From Vulcanimicrobiia bacterium (lineage in GTDB: Bacteria; Vulcanimicrobiota; Vulcanimicrobiia; Vulcanimicrobiales; Vulcanimicrobiaceae): 49,740 nucleotides of DNA. The notes beneath the pieces were generated by a model. It did not search any database, had not been told where the DNA came from, and saw only the letters and a program-made list of their open reading frames with translations. The stretch spans positions 1-49,740 of the forward strand of contig JAICWY010000012.1 of assembly GCA_025934645.1 (NCBI GenBank). The letters run 5' to 3'. Positions within the stretch are counted from its first letter, which is position 1; each line of letters starts with the position of its first letter. This document shows, in pieces, positions 32,032 to 40,468 of the stretch. The translations under genes were made by a program, and so were the position numbers.

Positions 32032-32553
32032 GTGGAGAACGTCTTCCTGACCGCCACCGGCGCGCAAGCGGCTCACGCCAGGGTCGAAGCCCTGGTCCGC
32101 GAGCATCAGACGAAGCTTGCGCGGTACGTCCGCCGCATGGTGGGCGATGCAGACGTCGCGCTCGACATCGCGCAGGACGTGTTCTTCGCCGCGTATCGTA
32201 CGCTGCAAACGGATCCTGCGCGCCCGTTGACGGCCGGCTGGCTCTACAAGACCGCCACGAATACCGCCATCTCGCATTTGCGGAGGAAAAAAATTCTTCG
32301 GTTTCTCCCCCTCGACCGCGACCAAGACGTGCGCGCGCTGCGCATCGACGAGCGCAGTGCCGCATCGATCGATTTGCAAGCCGCGATGAACCGCTTGCCT
32401 TCGGATCAGGCCGCGGCCATTATGCTCACCAGCTATGCCGGATACTCCTCGCAAGAAGCCGCTGCAATTCTTGGAACCTCCGCCGACGCCGTGCGCCAGC
32501 GCGTGTGCCGCGCGATGCGGACCCTGCGCGCCGTGATGACGGAGAGCGCGTGA
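32032..32553 (+). CDS. ECF-type RNA polymerase sigma factor
   Basis: A 173-residue extracytoplasmic-function sigma factor. Region 2 is near residues 22-70 (LARYVRRMVGDADVALDIAQ, then VFFAAYRTL), a short linker follows, and region 4 is near 115-165 (LPSDQAAAIMLTSYAGYSSQ with the helix-turn-helix, then VRQRVCRAMRTLR). GTG 32032 is preceded by AAAGGGGGG. Its stop overlaps the anti-sigma start (GTGA), the standard translational coupling. It probably controls its own operon and envelope genes elsewhere. The 93-bp leader shows no clear ECF-type promoter. Confidence 0.92.
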   Translation: MENVFLTATGAQAAHARVEALVREHQTKLARYVRRMVGDADVALDIAQDVFFAAYRTLQTDPARPLTAGWLYKTATNTAISHLRRKKILRFLPLDRDQDVRALRIDERSAASIDLQAAMNRLPSDQAAAIMLTSYAGYSSQEAAAILGTSADAVRQRVCRAMRTLRAVMTESA

Positions 32554-33614
32554 GCGTACGGAATTGCGAGCGCATCGAGTCGCTCGCGGGAGCGATTGCG
32601 CTCGGCGAGGCGACCGATGAGGAACGCCGCGAATACCGCGAACATATTTCGGCCTGCGGATCGTGTTTGGACGCGCTAGGCGGCGAACGTGAGATCGAAC
32701 GAGTAGCTTCTACCGTTAGCGCCGCGCGCGAGAGCGAGATGTGGCAGCCCGACGCCGGCGGCGTGGTCGAGCGCCATCGGCGGGGGCGTTCGCGCGCGCT
32801 GCGGTACTCTGCGAGTTTTCTTGGCATAGCGCTCTGCGCGTCGCTTGGCGTGCACGCGCTGATCGCCGGCGGCATCGCACACTTCACGCCCGCGCTGGCC
32901 GCTCATCCGGTCGTCATTAACGCGGGCACGACACGCATCGTGCTCGAGCAAGGGAACGCGACACCGGTTCCCGCGGCACCGGCAAAGCCGGCGTCCTCGT
33001 CACGGCGTTTGATCGTCACGCACAACGTCGTGCAGATCGCTCGCGCGCCGGTCGCACCGCCGGTCGCGATTCCGGCGGTCAAACCGGCTTCCGAAGCGCA
33101 GCAGCCCGTACAAGAGATTTCTTCGGTGGTCGTGCATCCGGATGCGCCGGCTGAAAACGCCACGCAGTCCAACGTTCCCGTCTGGCGCCGCGGCGATTCG
33201 GCGTGGCGCACGGTCGCACGCACTACCACAACTTCGCTTTCCGAAAGCGCACCGCAAACGCTCACGCACAACGCCGAATCGCTGCACATGATTCCGGCGC
33301 GCGAAGCGGCACCGGTCGGCGGCGCGGCCGCGATCAATCCGCAACCGCCTATGATCGCCTACGACGAAGGCGCGGAAGGCACGGCGGTGTTCGAAGTTTC
33401 CATCGACGAGCGCGGCACGCCGGTGAAGTGCACGATCACCAAATCAACGGGATATCCGGTGCTCGATGCAACGGTGTGCAAGGCGGCAATGCAGACGCGC
33501 TACACGCCGAAGATGGTCGGCGGCCGCGCAGTTCCCGGCGTCTATCAGGATGCGTTCACGTTCCACATGCAGGACACGCAGAACGCCGAAGCGTTGCCGA
33601 AATCGATTCAGTAA
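32550..33614 (+). CDS. Zinc-finger anti-sigma factor fused to a TonB C-terminal domain
   Basis: A 354-residue membrane protein in three parts. Residues 1-60 form an anti-sigma zinc domain with HxxxCxxC (His32, Cys36, Cys39). Residues 85-110 are one membrane helix. Residues 115-260 are Pro/Ala/Val-rich with Arg and Thr, as in the periplasm-spanning arm of TonB. Residues 266-341 match the TonB C-terminal fold (YDEGAEGTAVFEVSIDERG, then KSTGYPVLDATV and FTFHMQ). Two cysteines, near 294 and 310, could form a disulfide. The protein could bind an outer-membrane receptor or another periplasmic partner and pass a signal to the sigma factor. GTG start overlaps the sigma gene stop. Confidence 0.85.
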   Translation: MSVRNCERIESLAGAIALGEATDEERREYREHISACGSCLDALGGEREIERVASTVSAARESEMWQPDAGGVVERHRRGRSRALRYSASFLGIALCASLGVHALIAGGIAHFTPALAAHPVVINAGTTRIVLEQGNATPVPAAPAKPASSSRRLIVTHNVVQIARAPVAPPVAIPAVKPASEAQQPVQEISSVVVHPDAPAENATQSNVPVWRRGDSAWRTVARTTTTSLSESAPQTLTHNAESLHMIPAREAAPVGGAAAINPQPPMIAYDEGAEGTAVFEVSIDERGTPVKCTITKSTGYPVLDATVCKAAMQTRYTPKMVGGRAVPGVYQDAFTFHMQDTQNAEALPKSIQ

Positions 33615-33621
33615 ACGCGAA

Positions 33622-34116
33622 TCAGTCGAGCGATTTACGGAAGAAGGCCAACATCTTGTCGGGCTCGGGCATGATGCGGAACTCTTCGAATCCCCACGAT
33701 TTGGCTTGATTCAACGCGCGATTCGCATTCATGGGAAGCAAAAACGTGAGCGTGCGCACGTTCCGTTTGGTAGCGATGCGCTGTACTTCCGTGACGAGCT
33801 GATTGCCCACTTCCGGCGGTGAACCGGCCTTCGTGCGCAGGCCTTCCATCATCGCGACGTCCATGCCGTTTGCTGCTTCGGGATCCGTGTAGCCCGGCGG
33901 GAACGAAAAGACTAGCTGCACCATGCCGAGCAATCCGGTTGCGTCTTCGGCGACGAGGATCGCGCGGCGCCCGGCTTGCTGTTCCGCAAGCCATTTCATG
34001 ATCCGCTGCGGCCAGGTCTCGCGTTTCGGCTGCGGCCCGGCGATGATGCCGTCTGCAAGCAGACGCTGCACGTCGCCCTGCTGAGCGAAACGGATGAAGA
34101 TCTTGCGGGTGCGCAC
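33622..34116 (-). CDS. GNAT family acetyltransferase
   Basis: A 164-residue N-acetyltransferase-like protein. The acetyl-CoA-binding loop lies near residues 98-115 with VGNQLVTEVQRIATKR, and strand 4 before it is LLGMVQLVFSFPPG; the C-terminal NANRALNQAKSWGFEEF is the usual late strand-helix. GTG at 34116 is used; the track of homology begins immediately. It is convergent with the anti-sigma gene (7-bp gap) and divergent from the cytochrome c gene, with a short hairpin between. The acceptor molecule is unknown. Confidence 0.82.
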   Translation of the reverse strand: MRTRKIFIRFAQQGDVQRLLADGIIAGPQPKRETWPQRIMKWLAEQQAGRRAILVAEDATGLLGMVQLVFSFPPGYTDPEAANGMDVAMMEGLRTKAGSPPEVGNQLVTEVQRIATKRNVRTLTFLLPMNANRALNQAKSWGFEEFRIMPEPDKMLAFFRKSLD

Positions 34117-34126
34117 GGCACTCTTG

Positions 34127-34161
34127 TTTGCCGAGTGGGGAGAACCACCCCTTTTGGCAAA
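34127..34161 (+). promoter_or_regulatory. Stem-loop between the acetyltransferase and cytochrome c genes
   Basis: TTTGCC (34127-34132) pairs with GGCAAA (34156-34161), and GGGG (34137-34140) with CCCC (34148-34151), around loop AGAACCA. On the plus strand the intervening bases give G-U, A-U, G-U and one mismatch. On the minus strand the apical loop reads TGGTTCT, like TGGTTCA at 13827-13833. Confidence 0.4.
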
Positions 34162-34172
34162 GACGCGCGGGC

Positions 34173-34526
34173 ATGTCCGTTCGCGTCTTTGCGGCTTTCT
34201 TTACGGTTACGATCGCGCTTGCGGCAATGTCCGGCTGCGCGCGCCATCCGGCTTCGAAAGGAGCGCCCGGACCGGCGCCCTCGATTACCGGCGCCGACGT
34301 GTCGCGCGGACGGACGCTGTATGAACGTGAGTGCATGGCGTGTCACGGTCAGCGCGGCATAGACGGTCCCATTGGGCCGGCGCTCAAAGACGAACGCGCC
34401 CGCAAGTCGTTCGAACAGGTGCGCGCTATCGTGTCGGACCCGCAGCCGCCGATGCCGAAGCTCTATCCCGCGCGCTTGACACGGGCCGACGTGCGAGACG
34501 TCTCGGCCTACGTGGAAACGCTGTAG
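34173..34526 (+). CDS. Small cytochrome c lipoprotein
   Basis: A 117-residue c-type cytochrome. Residues 1-22 are a lipoprotein signal peptide ending in the lipobox MSGC with Cys22, so the mature protein is likely tethered to a membrane. The haem-binding motif is CMACH (residues 54-58), with a probable distal Met94 in QPPMPKLYP. The last helix (TRADVRDVSAYVETL) is typical of class I. ATG 34173 directly begins the signal sequence; an upstream TTG is not supported. Electron partner unknown. Its stop overlaps the photolyase GTG. Confidence 0.9.
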   Translation: MSVRVFAAFFTVTIALAAMSGCARHPASKGAPGPAPSITGADVSRGRTLYERECMACHGQRGIDGPIGPALKDERARKSFEQVRAIVSDPQPPMPKLYPARLTRADVRDVSAYVETL

Positions 34527-35968
34527 TGGCGCCCGTTCTCTACCGGTTTACGCGCGATCTGCGACTGCACGATCACGCGGGCCTGTCCGCCGCGTCCGCA
34601 CTGGGCGAGGTGTTGCCGGTGCTCGTTATCGATCGCGCAATGGAAGCGCGGCTGCGCACCTCGCCGCGCCGCGCGGCCTTTTTTTGCGGCGCGGCCGCCG
34701 CGCTCGACGCAAGCCTGCGCGAACGGGGAACGCAGTTAGTCGTGCGTCGCGGTAACGCCGCGCCGGTTTTGAAACAGCTTGCAAAAGCATGCGGCGCGCA
34801 CACGTTGGGCTGGAGCGCGAGTTTCGATGCGCTTGGCGTGCAGGCCGACCGAAAACTTCAATCCGACATGGAAGAAGCGGGACTGCGCACGATCATCGCG
34901 ATGGATGCTCCGGCGATCGGGCCGGAGGAAACGACGGCTGCGCGTCCGTCGGCGGGCGACGGTTACCGCGCGTTCGTGCCGTATCACGAACTCTGGCGCG
35001 AGTTGCAGCCGGCCTCGCATGAGGCGCCGCTCTTTCTCTCGTTCGCGCAAAGCGACGTCGTCAGCGAGCCGCTTCCGCAGCCGTCCGAATTCGGCTCGCA
35101 GCTGCCCGCGGCGAATGCCGGCGAAACGCTTGCGGCGCAGCGCTTTCGCGCGTTTTTGCAAAACGACGGATTGCACTACGCTTTCGCGCTGGGTGCGCCG
35201 GCGGAAGACCGCACCTCGCGTCTTGGCGCCGATCTCTCGTTCGGCACGATTGCCGCGCGCACGATCGTGCGCGAGACGCGCGAGCGGATCGACGATCCGT
35301 TTCTGTTGACCGAGGAGCGCAATTCGCTCAAACTTTTCCTCCGCTCCATGGCGTTCCGGGATTTCTTTTTGCAGCTCGCGTGGTACAACCCACAGACGCA
35401 AACCGAACCGCTGCAGGAGAAGATGCGCGACTTTCCCTTTGCGAAGTCGCACCCCGCGCTCGATGCGTGGCGCTCCGGCTGCACCGGGTATCCGCTGGTG
35501 GACGCCGGAATCCGCCAGTTGCACGCAACGGGTTGGATGCACCCGCGCGTCCGGTACATCGCCGCCTCGTTCTTGTGCTTCGATCTCGGCGTGGACTGGC
35601 GCGCCGGCTTGTCCGAATGGGACCGGCATTTGATCGAAGACGAGGCCGCGCTTGCAATCGGCAACTGGCAGTGGGCCGCGGGCGTCGGCGCGGATCTCGC
35701 GGCGTATCCTCGCATCTTCAATCCGCGAAAACAAGCGCGCCGCTTCGATCCGGCCGGCGCGTATATCAGAACCTGGATTCCCGAACTCGCGCACCTTCCG
35801 GCGGGCGCGATCGGTGCGGCGCGCACGGCATCCTCGCAGATCGAGTTGCCGCTCTTTTCCGGCAACGCATACCCGCAGCCGGTCGTCGATCACGAACGCG
35901 CCGCGCGCGAATTTTTAAAGCGGTATCAGCAGTTTATGCCGGCATCCGGTCGTCAAGCCAGTCGCTGA
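34526..35968 (+). CDS. phr: Deoxyribodipyrimidine photolyase (cryptochrome/photolyase family)
   Basis: A 480-residue FAD-dependent enzyme that repairs cyclobutane pyrimidine dimers with light. Residues 1-130 form the alpha/beta antenna-binding domain (YRFTRDLRLHDHAGL). The FAD domain has LSFGTIAARTI, the conserved DAWRSGCTGYPLVDAGIRQL and TGWMHPRVRYIAASFLC, then GNWQWAAGVGADLAAYPRIFNP with the Trp residues of the electron-transfer chain. GTG 34526 overlaps the cytochrome stop. Class I CPD photolyase is most likely; a cryptochrome role is possible but less so. The 3' end overlaps the convergent gene by 35 bp. Confidence 0.92.
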   Translation: MAPVLYRFTRDLRLHDHAGLSAASALGEVLPVLVIDRAMEARLRTSPRRAAFFCGAAAALDASLRERGTQLVVRRGNAAPVLKQLAKACGAHTLGWSASFDALGVQADRKLQSDMEEAGLRTIIAMDAPAIGPEETTAARPSAGDGYRAFVPYHELWRELQPASHEAPLFLSFAQSDVVSEPLPQPSEFGSQLPAANAGETLAAQRFRAFLQNDGLHYAFALGAPAEDRTSRLGADLSFGTIAARTIVRETRERIDDPFLLTEERNSLKLFLRSMAFRDFFLQLAWYNPQTQTEPLQEKMRDFPFAKSHPALDAWRSGCTGYPLVDAGIRQLHATGWMHPRVRYIAASFLCFDLGVDWRAGLSEWDRHLIEDEAALAIGNWQWAAGVGADLAAYPRIFNPRKQARRFDPAGAYIRTWIPELAHLPAGAIGAARTASSQIELPLFSGNAYPQPVVDHERAAREFLKRYQQFMPASGRQASR

Positions 35969-36521
35969 TGATCGGGACGCGCACGTCGTCGCCGTGCCAC
36001 GCTTTGATGCCGTAGAGGACGCTGAGCACGACGAACACGGGAAGCATGAACGCAAGCAATAATCCCGCGCTGATGCCGAGGATCGGAATGCCGACGACCA
36101 GCGAAAGAATGCCCCACACCGCGGCCATGCCGATGTTGAAGCCCAATGCTTGGTACGCGTGCTTGCGCAAGCGGCGCGACTGTTTGCGATCGAAGAGCGA
36201 GAGCAGCGCGAGCGGCCAGAGCGGATAACCGAGCGCGACGAGCGCGCGCGATTCTTGCGAGTCTTCCGGTTCGACGATCGTCGCGCGAGCCTGCGGCGCG
36301 GGCTGCGCTTGCGTTTGCGCTTGTTGCCGCCAGAATTGGTCGGCGCGGGGCGGCACCTCGCCGGCCATCGCTTTACGGGTGCCGGACGCGGTGTTCATCT
36401 TGGCGGCTAAACGGCAGCTCGGGCAGGTGCCCGCTTCATCGCGGCACGTTGCGCAAATTGGCTTGCCGCAATCGGAACACGGGGCGACGGACGGTACGTT
36501 TGAATGGAAGTAACAATCCAC
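35934..36521 (-). CDS. B-box-type zinc-finger membrane protein
   Basis: A 195-residue protein with an N-terminal zinc-binding region: Cys and His in DCYFHSNVPSVAPCSDCGKPICATC, followed by GTCPSC (residues 3-36). The middle (about 40-90) is Gln/Ala/Pro-rich. The last 100 residues have three membrane helices and look like Tic20/DUF4870 proteins (FDRKQSRRLRKHAYQALGFN, GMAAVWGILSLVVGIPILG, YGIKAWHGDD). The B-box plus DUF4870-like combination is seen in several soil bacteria; no function is known. The 35-bp convergent overlap with the photolyase gene makes both 3' ends part of antisense RNA. Confidence 0.75.
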   Translation of the reverse strand: MDCYFHSNVPSVAPCSDCGKPICATCRDEAGTCPSCRLAAKMNTASGTRKAMAGEVPPRADQFWRQQAQTQAQPAPQARATIVEPEDSQESRALVALGYPLWPLALLSLFDRKQSRRLRKHAYQALGFNIGMAAVWGILSLVVGIPILGISAGLLLAFMLPVFVVLSVLYGIKAWHGDDVRVPIISDWLDDRMPA

Positions 36522-36613
36522 GGCTTGCGTTTCTCCAGGGTGCGTTCTCTTTCCATGTACCGCAAAGCGTGTAAGAGGTTTCAGTGCTCCGGGGCGGCAA
36601 GCGAGGACCCCAC

Positions 36614-38350
36614 ATGACTGCTCGAGAGACGCTGCTGCGCTTGGCGCGCGACGCCCGCCCCTATTACGCGACGCTGATGCTCGCGATCGGGCTCGGCACC
36701 GTGGGGGCGCTCACGAACCTGGTGCCGGCGTGGGGCTTCGGGCAGATCATCAACCGCGTCATCACCGCGGCGCACCCCGATTTGCACTCCCTCTACGTCA
36801 TGCTCTTCGCCATCGGCGTCGCGCTGGTCGCCGGGGCGCTCGCGACCTACGGTCAGACGTATCTGATGGCCTGGAGCGGGCAGCATCTGATCGCCCGCAT
36901 GCGTGCCCGCCTGTTCGAGCGGATTCTGCGCTTGCCGCTGGGCGAGTTCGCGAAGTGGCGGCCCGGCGATTTGATCGCGCGCTTCAACAGCGATCTGCAG
37001 ATCATGACGGACGCCGTGAGCATTTCGCTGCCGCAGCTCATCACCAACACGGTGACATTCGTCTCGTCGTTCGTCGTGATGATGTACATGGACTGGCTGC
37101 TGACGTGCTCGCTGATTTTGGTCGCGCCGCTCGTCTCGTTCGCCGTCTCGCGCTTTCAAGGCTTGATCTCTGCCGGCACCGTGCGCTCGCAGCAGCGCAT
37201 CGCCGATCTTTCCGCGACGCTCACCGAAGCGTTGATCGGACAGCGCATCATCAAAGCGTTCGGGCGCGAAGAGTACGAATCGGAGCGCTTCGGTAAGCGC
37301 AACGACGAGTACTTCGGCATCTACATGAAACTCACGCAGTTCATCCAGACGCAGCCGCTCGTGCTATCGGTGTTGATGACCAGCGCGATCGTCGCGATCA
37401 TTTGGCTTTCGACGCGTGAAGTCGTCGTGCACCGCCTGGACGTCGGCCATCTGTTTCAATACTGGGTGCTTCTGGCGAACTTGATCAACCCGATGAACCG
37501 CTTCGCCGCGTTCGTCGGCGAGCTGAGCAAAGCGATTGTCGGTGCCGGGCGGGTGTACGAAGTGCTGGATCTGCCGGTCGAACGCGCGGATAAACCGGGA
37601 GCGGCGCGGCTGCAGAACGTGCAGGGGCAAATCGCGTTCCAGCACGTGCGTTTCGCGTACTCGCCGGAAGAGCCGCCCGTGCTCGAGGATTTTACGGCAA
37701 CGGTCGAGGCGGGCGAGATCGTCGCTTTGGTTGGGCCGTCCGGCGCGGGCAAAACGACGATCGTGAATTTAGTGCCGCGTTTTTACGAGCCGCAATCCGG
37801 CCGGATCATGCTTGACGGCGTCGATATTTCCGATGCGCGCCTTGCGGATTTGCGGGCCGCCATCGGCATCGTGCCTCAGGAAGCGCAGCTCTTCCGCGGC
37901 AGCATCGCGGACAATATCCGGTATGGACGGTTAGAAGCGACTGATGAGGAGGTGCGCAGCGCCGCGCGGGAGGCGAACGCCGAAGAGTTCATCCTGGGCT
38001 TCCCCGAGGGCTACGAGACGGAAGTGGGCGAGCGCGGGCTGCGGCTCTCGGGCGGGCAGCGTCAGCGCATCGCGATCGCCCGCGCGATCCTGCGCGACCC
38101 GCGGATCCTGATTTTGGACGAGGCGACCAGCGCGCTGGACAGCCACTCCGAGGTCCTCATCGAACAAGCCCTGGACCGGCTCTTGCCGGGCCGCACCACC
38201 CTCATCATCGCGCACCGGCTCTCGACCATCCGCCGCGCACACACCATCCTTTATATCGAGGCGGGCCGCGTCGTGGAGATGGGCTCGCACGAAACGCTGC
38301 TGGCCAAGGGCGGCGCCTACGCCCGCCTGCACGCAACCCAGTTCGCTTAA
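36614..38350 (+). CDS. ABC transporter, fused permease and ATPase (MsbA-type)
   Basis: A 578-residue half-exporter that works as a dimer in the inner membrane. Residues 1-320 form the six-helix permease domain. The ATPase domain has Walker A GPSGAGKTT near residue 375, Q-loop VPQEAQLF, signature LSGGQRQR near 478, Walker B ILILDEATSALD near 498 and switch His in IAHRLST. It resembles MsbA/lipid- and drug-type exporters; the substrate is not defined. ATG 36614 follows GCGAGGA; GTG 36584 would add 10 residues. It precedes flgB by 33 bp but is unlikely to be part of flagellar assembly. Confidence 0.93.
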   Translation: MTARETLLRLARDARPYYATLMLAIGLGTVGALTNLVPAWGFGQIINRVITAAHPDLHSLYVMLFAIGVALVAGALATYGQTYLMAWSGQHLIARMRARLFERILRLPLGEFAKWRPGDLIARFNSDLQIMTDAVSISLPQLITNTVTFVSSFVVMMYMDWLLTCSLILVAPLVSFAVSRFQGLISAGTVRSQQRIADLSATLTEALIGQRIIKAFGREEYESERFGKRNDEYFGIYMKLTQFIQTQPLVLSVLMTSAIVAIIWLSTREVVVHRLDVGHLFQYWVLLANLINPMNRFAAFVGELSKAIVGAGRVYEVLDLPVERADKPGAARLQNVQGQIAFQHVRFAYSPEEPPVLEDFTATVEAGEIVALVGPSGAGKTTIVNLVPRFYEPQSGRIMLDGVDISDARLADLRAAIGIVPQEAQLFRGSIADNIRYGRLEATDEEVRSAAREANAEEFILGFPEGYETEVGERGLRLSGGQRQRIAIARAILRDPRILILDEATSALDSHSEVLIEQALDRLLPGRTTLIIAHRLSTIRRAHTILYIEAGRVVEMGSHETLLAKGGAYARLHATQFA

Positions 38351-38374
38351 TTGGAGCGGCCGGGCGGCCGATAG
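38348..38374 (+). promoter_or_regulatory. Possible sigma-28 promoter before flgB
   Basis: GCCGATAG (38367-38374) matches seven of eight positions of the FliA -10 consensus GCCGATAA. The -35 region 11 bp upstream (TAATTGGA, 38348-38355) is poor, matching only TAA of TAAAGTTT. The flgB ATG is only 9 bp after the -10. Confidence 0.3.
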
Positions 38375-38383
38375 AGATAAGCG

Positions 38384-38818
38384 ATGAGCGACATCAACGC
38401 CGTCGGCTTCGGCTCGACCGTCGACACGCTGGCCAACGCGCTTTCGGGCGCGAACGCCGAGCAGTCGGCAATCTCGCAGAACATTGCCAACGTCAATACG
38501 CCGGGCTATCACAAGCAAACCGTCTCGTTCAAAGATCAGCTCGCCGCCGCGGCGGGCGAACCGATCGATGACGGGTCGCTTTCGATGCTTGCGGATTCGG
38601 ATCGCCAATTCGGCGTCAACGCGGATACACCGCAGACGTTCGCGCCGCAGATGCAGGTCGACGACACGGATCAGATGCGCGTCGACGGCAGCAACGTGGA
38701 CGTGGATCAAGAGATGGCGCATCTCTCCGAGAATTCCGGATACTCCCAAACGATGTCGCAGCTGCTGCAGGTGCAGTTCATGCGTCTGCGCGAGGCCATT
38801 ACGGAGCAGCCGAAATAA
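38384..38818 (+). CDS. flgB: Flagellar basal-body rod protein FlgB
   Basis: A 144-residue proximal rod subunit. It has the FlgB pattern: ANALSGANAEQSAISQNIANVNTPGYHKQTVSFKDQL with the ANVNTPGY motif, an internal DGSNVDVDQEMAHLSENSGYS with the conserved NVDxExEMA-like segment, and a C-terminal QLLQVQFMRLREAI helix that packs in the rod. Length is usual. Export is by the flagellar type III system without a cleaved signal. Its last base and the flgC ATG overlap, so flgB, flgC and fliE form a coupled unit. Confidence 0.94.
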   Translation: MSDINAVGFGSTVDTLANALSGANAEQSAISQNIANVNTPGYHKQTVSFKDQLAAAAGEPIDDGSLSMLADSDRQFGVNADTPQTFAPQMQVDDTDQMRVDGSNVDVDQEMAHLSENSGYSQTMSQLLQVQFMRLREAITEQPK

Positions 38819-39252
38819 TGGGTTTCTATAACTCGATCGAGATCAGCGCCTCGGGCCTTTCGGCGGAGCGCCTGGCGATGGACGTGATCGCGAACAACAT
38901 CGCGAACGCGAACACCACGCACGCGCCCGGCGGCGGCGCCTTCAAACGCCAACTCGTCGTGTTCTCCGAGAAGGGAAACGGCGAGGGCGACGGCACGCCC
39001 GGTGAAACCGCGGCGGGCGGCGGCGGCGTGCAAGCGCTGGGGATCGTGCAAGACAACAGCCCCGACCGGCTCGTCTTCGATCCGAGCAATCCGGACGCGG
39101 ACCCGCGCGGCTACGTGCACTATCCGAACGTCTCGGTCGTCAAAGAAATGGTCGACATGATGGCCGCTTCCCGCGCCTATGAAGCCAACGTTTCCGCGAT
39201 TCAAGAATCGCGCAACATGACCAACGCCGCGCTCAATCTGCTGCGCTCGTAA
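38818..39252 (+). CDS. flgC: Flagellar basal-body rod protein FlgC
   Basis: A 144-residue proximal rod subunit. N-terminal SIEISASGLSAERLAMDVIANNIANANTT is the rod-family signature, DPSNPDADPRGYVHYPNVSVVKEMVDMMAASRAYEANVSAIQ (in parts) is the FlgC-specific C-terminal block, and the last helix ends MTNAALNLLRS. ATG 38818 overlaps the flgB stop. A Gly-rich loop (residues 55-65, PGETAAGGGGVQAL in part) is the only variable part. Confidence 0.95.
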   Translation: MGFYNSIEISASGLSAERLAMDVIANNIANANTTHAPGGGAFKRQLVVFSEKGNGEGDGTPGETAAGGGGVQALGIVQDNSPDRLVFDPSNPDADPRGYVHYPNVSVVKEMVDMMAASRAYEANVSAIQESRNMTNAALNLLRS

Positions 39253-39260
39253 GGATTCAC

Positions 39261-39608
39261 ATGGATATTTCGTCTGCGTACAACGCCGCGATGAGCAATG
39301 CGATTCCCGGAACCTTCGTTCCGGATATCGCCGCCGGCGCCGAACCGAAAACCGAAGCGATTCCCGGCGGCGTCTCCGCCACCGGCGGCGCATCGTTCAA
39401 AGATACGGTCAAGTCGATGCTCGACGACGTCAACACGAAGGTGTCGGCCTCTGACCAAGCCACGCGCGATCTGGCGAGCGGAAAGACCAACGACGTGAGC
39501 CACGTCGTCACGTCGGTGGAAGAAGCGAATCTGGCCATGCAGTTCACGCTGGCGATCCGCAACAAACTGCTGGACGCGTATACCGAAATTTCGCGAATGC
39601 AGGTTTAG
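39261..39608 (+). CDS. fliE: Flagellar hook-basal body complex protein FliE
   Basis: A 115-residue rod base adaptor that joins the MS-ring to FlgB. It has the FliE C-terminal signature: SFKDTVKSMLDDVNTKVSASDQATRDLASGK and DVSHVVTSVEEANLAMQFTLAIRNKLLDAYTEISRMQV, both read in parts, with conserved helices. The N-terminal 45 residues are Ala/Gly/Pro-rich and poorly conserved. The following flagellar genes usually expected (fliF, fliG) are absent; instead a convergent gene begins with overlapping stops (TTAG, 39605-39608). Confidence 0.94.
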   Translation: MDISSAYNAAMSNAIPGTFVPDIAAGAEPKTEAIPGGVSATGGASFKDTVKSMLDDVNTKVSASDQATRDLASGKTNDVSHVVTSVEEANLAMQFTLAIRNKLLDAYTEISRMQV

Positions 39609-40462
39609 GCCGATTCGGCCGTCGGTTCCGTTTTAGGAGCCGGCATGAAACGTAAGGCGAAGCGCGCGATCGCCGGGATCACGCGCGGACGCAATAAGCG
39701 GGGGTCGAGCGGCGCCATTACGGCGTCGTTTTCGATCAGGCACGACGCCACGAATTCGCGCAGCGTGAGATTCGCGAAACTCACCTCGTTGAACGCCTCA
39801 CCGAATTTCTTCGACTCTGCGTTGTCGCGCCCGCCACGGGCAAGGCCGATGAGGCGCCGGAGCGAGCGCACATAACCGATCGCGGTCGCCGGGCTTTGCA
39901 GAACCGGCGCGCCGTAGCCACGCTTGGCGCGATCGTACGCTATCCAATTTACGAAGAAAACGATATGCCGCGCCTCTTCGTGCAGCACGCGCGCGAAGAG
40001 CGCGATGAGATCGAGCGGCAACACGCCGGCTTGCCGCGCGAGCCGGAAAATGCCGAAACCGAAGAACGAATCCAAACACTCGTTGTAGCCGAAGTCGATG
40101 AACGCGCGTTTTGTCGGCGCGGGAAGCGTCGTGTCGATGGGCGCCTCGAGTCCGTAACGCTCGACCAGCGTGCCGATCATGAGCGCGTGACGGTTCTCTT
40201 CAAAGCCTTGCAGCGCGATCGCTTGCCGGATCAGCGGGTCCGCAAGTTGTTGCGCGAACGCGTTGACTAAAAAGCCGGCGTTACGTTCGATCTGCAGCGC
40301 CGTTCCCCAGAACGGCACCGCGCGCAAACGGTTGAGTGAAGCATCGTCCAGGTCGGGCCACGGGAGTGAGGCCGGATCGTAAGCATCGTGCGTATCGATG
40401 AAAGAGCGGCAGAAGAGCTGCTTGTGTTCGTCCGACCCGATCCGGACACGCTGCGTTTGCAT
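39605..40462 (-). CDS. Ferritin-like diiron protein
   Basis: A 285-residue helical protein with the four-helix diiron pattern: Glu near residue 60 (ERNAGFL), ExxH in FEENRHALM (near 92-95), Glu near 135 (NECLDSFFGFG), and ExxH in HEEARHIVFF (near 168-171). This ligand set is that of ferritin-like oxygenases rather than iron-storage ferritins. The C-terminal 60 residues are basic and may bind a partner or membrane. It lies 6 bp downstream of the SDR gene on the same strand, so it is likely coexpressed. Oxygen-dependent oxidation or desaturation of a small molecule is possible, but the substrate is unknown. Confidence 0.75.
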   Translation of the reverse strand: MQTQRVRIGSDEHKQLFCRSFIDTHDAYDPASLPWPDLDDASLNRLRAVPFWGTALQIERNAGFLVNAFAQQLADPLIRQAIALQGFEENRHALMIGTLVERYGLEAPIDTTLPAPTKRAFIDFGYNECLDSFFGFGIFRLARQAGVLPLDLIALFARVLHEEARHIVFFVNWIAYDRAKRGYGAPVLQSPATAIGYVRSLRRLIGLARGGRDNAESKKFGEAFNEVSFANLTLREFVASCLIENDAVMAPLDPRLLRPRVIPAIARFALRFMPAPKTEPTAESA

Positions 40463-40468
40463 GATGCC

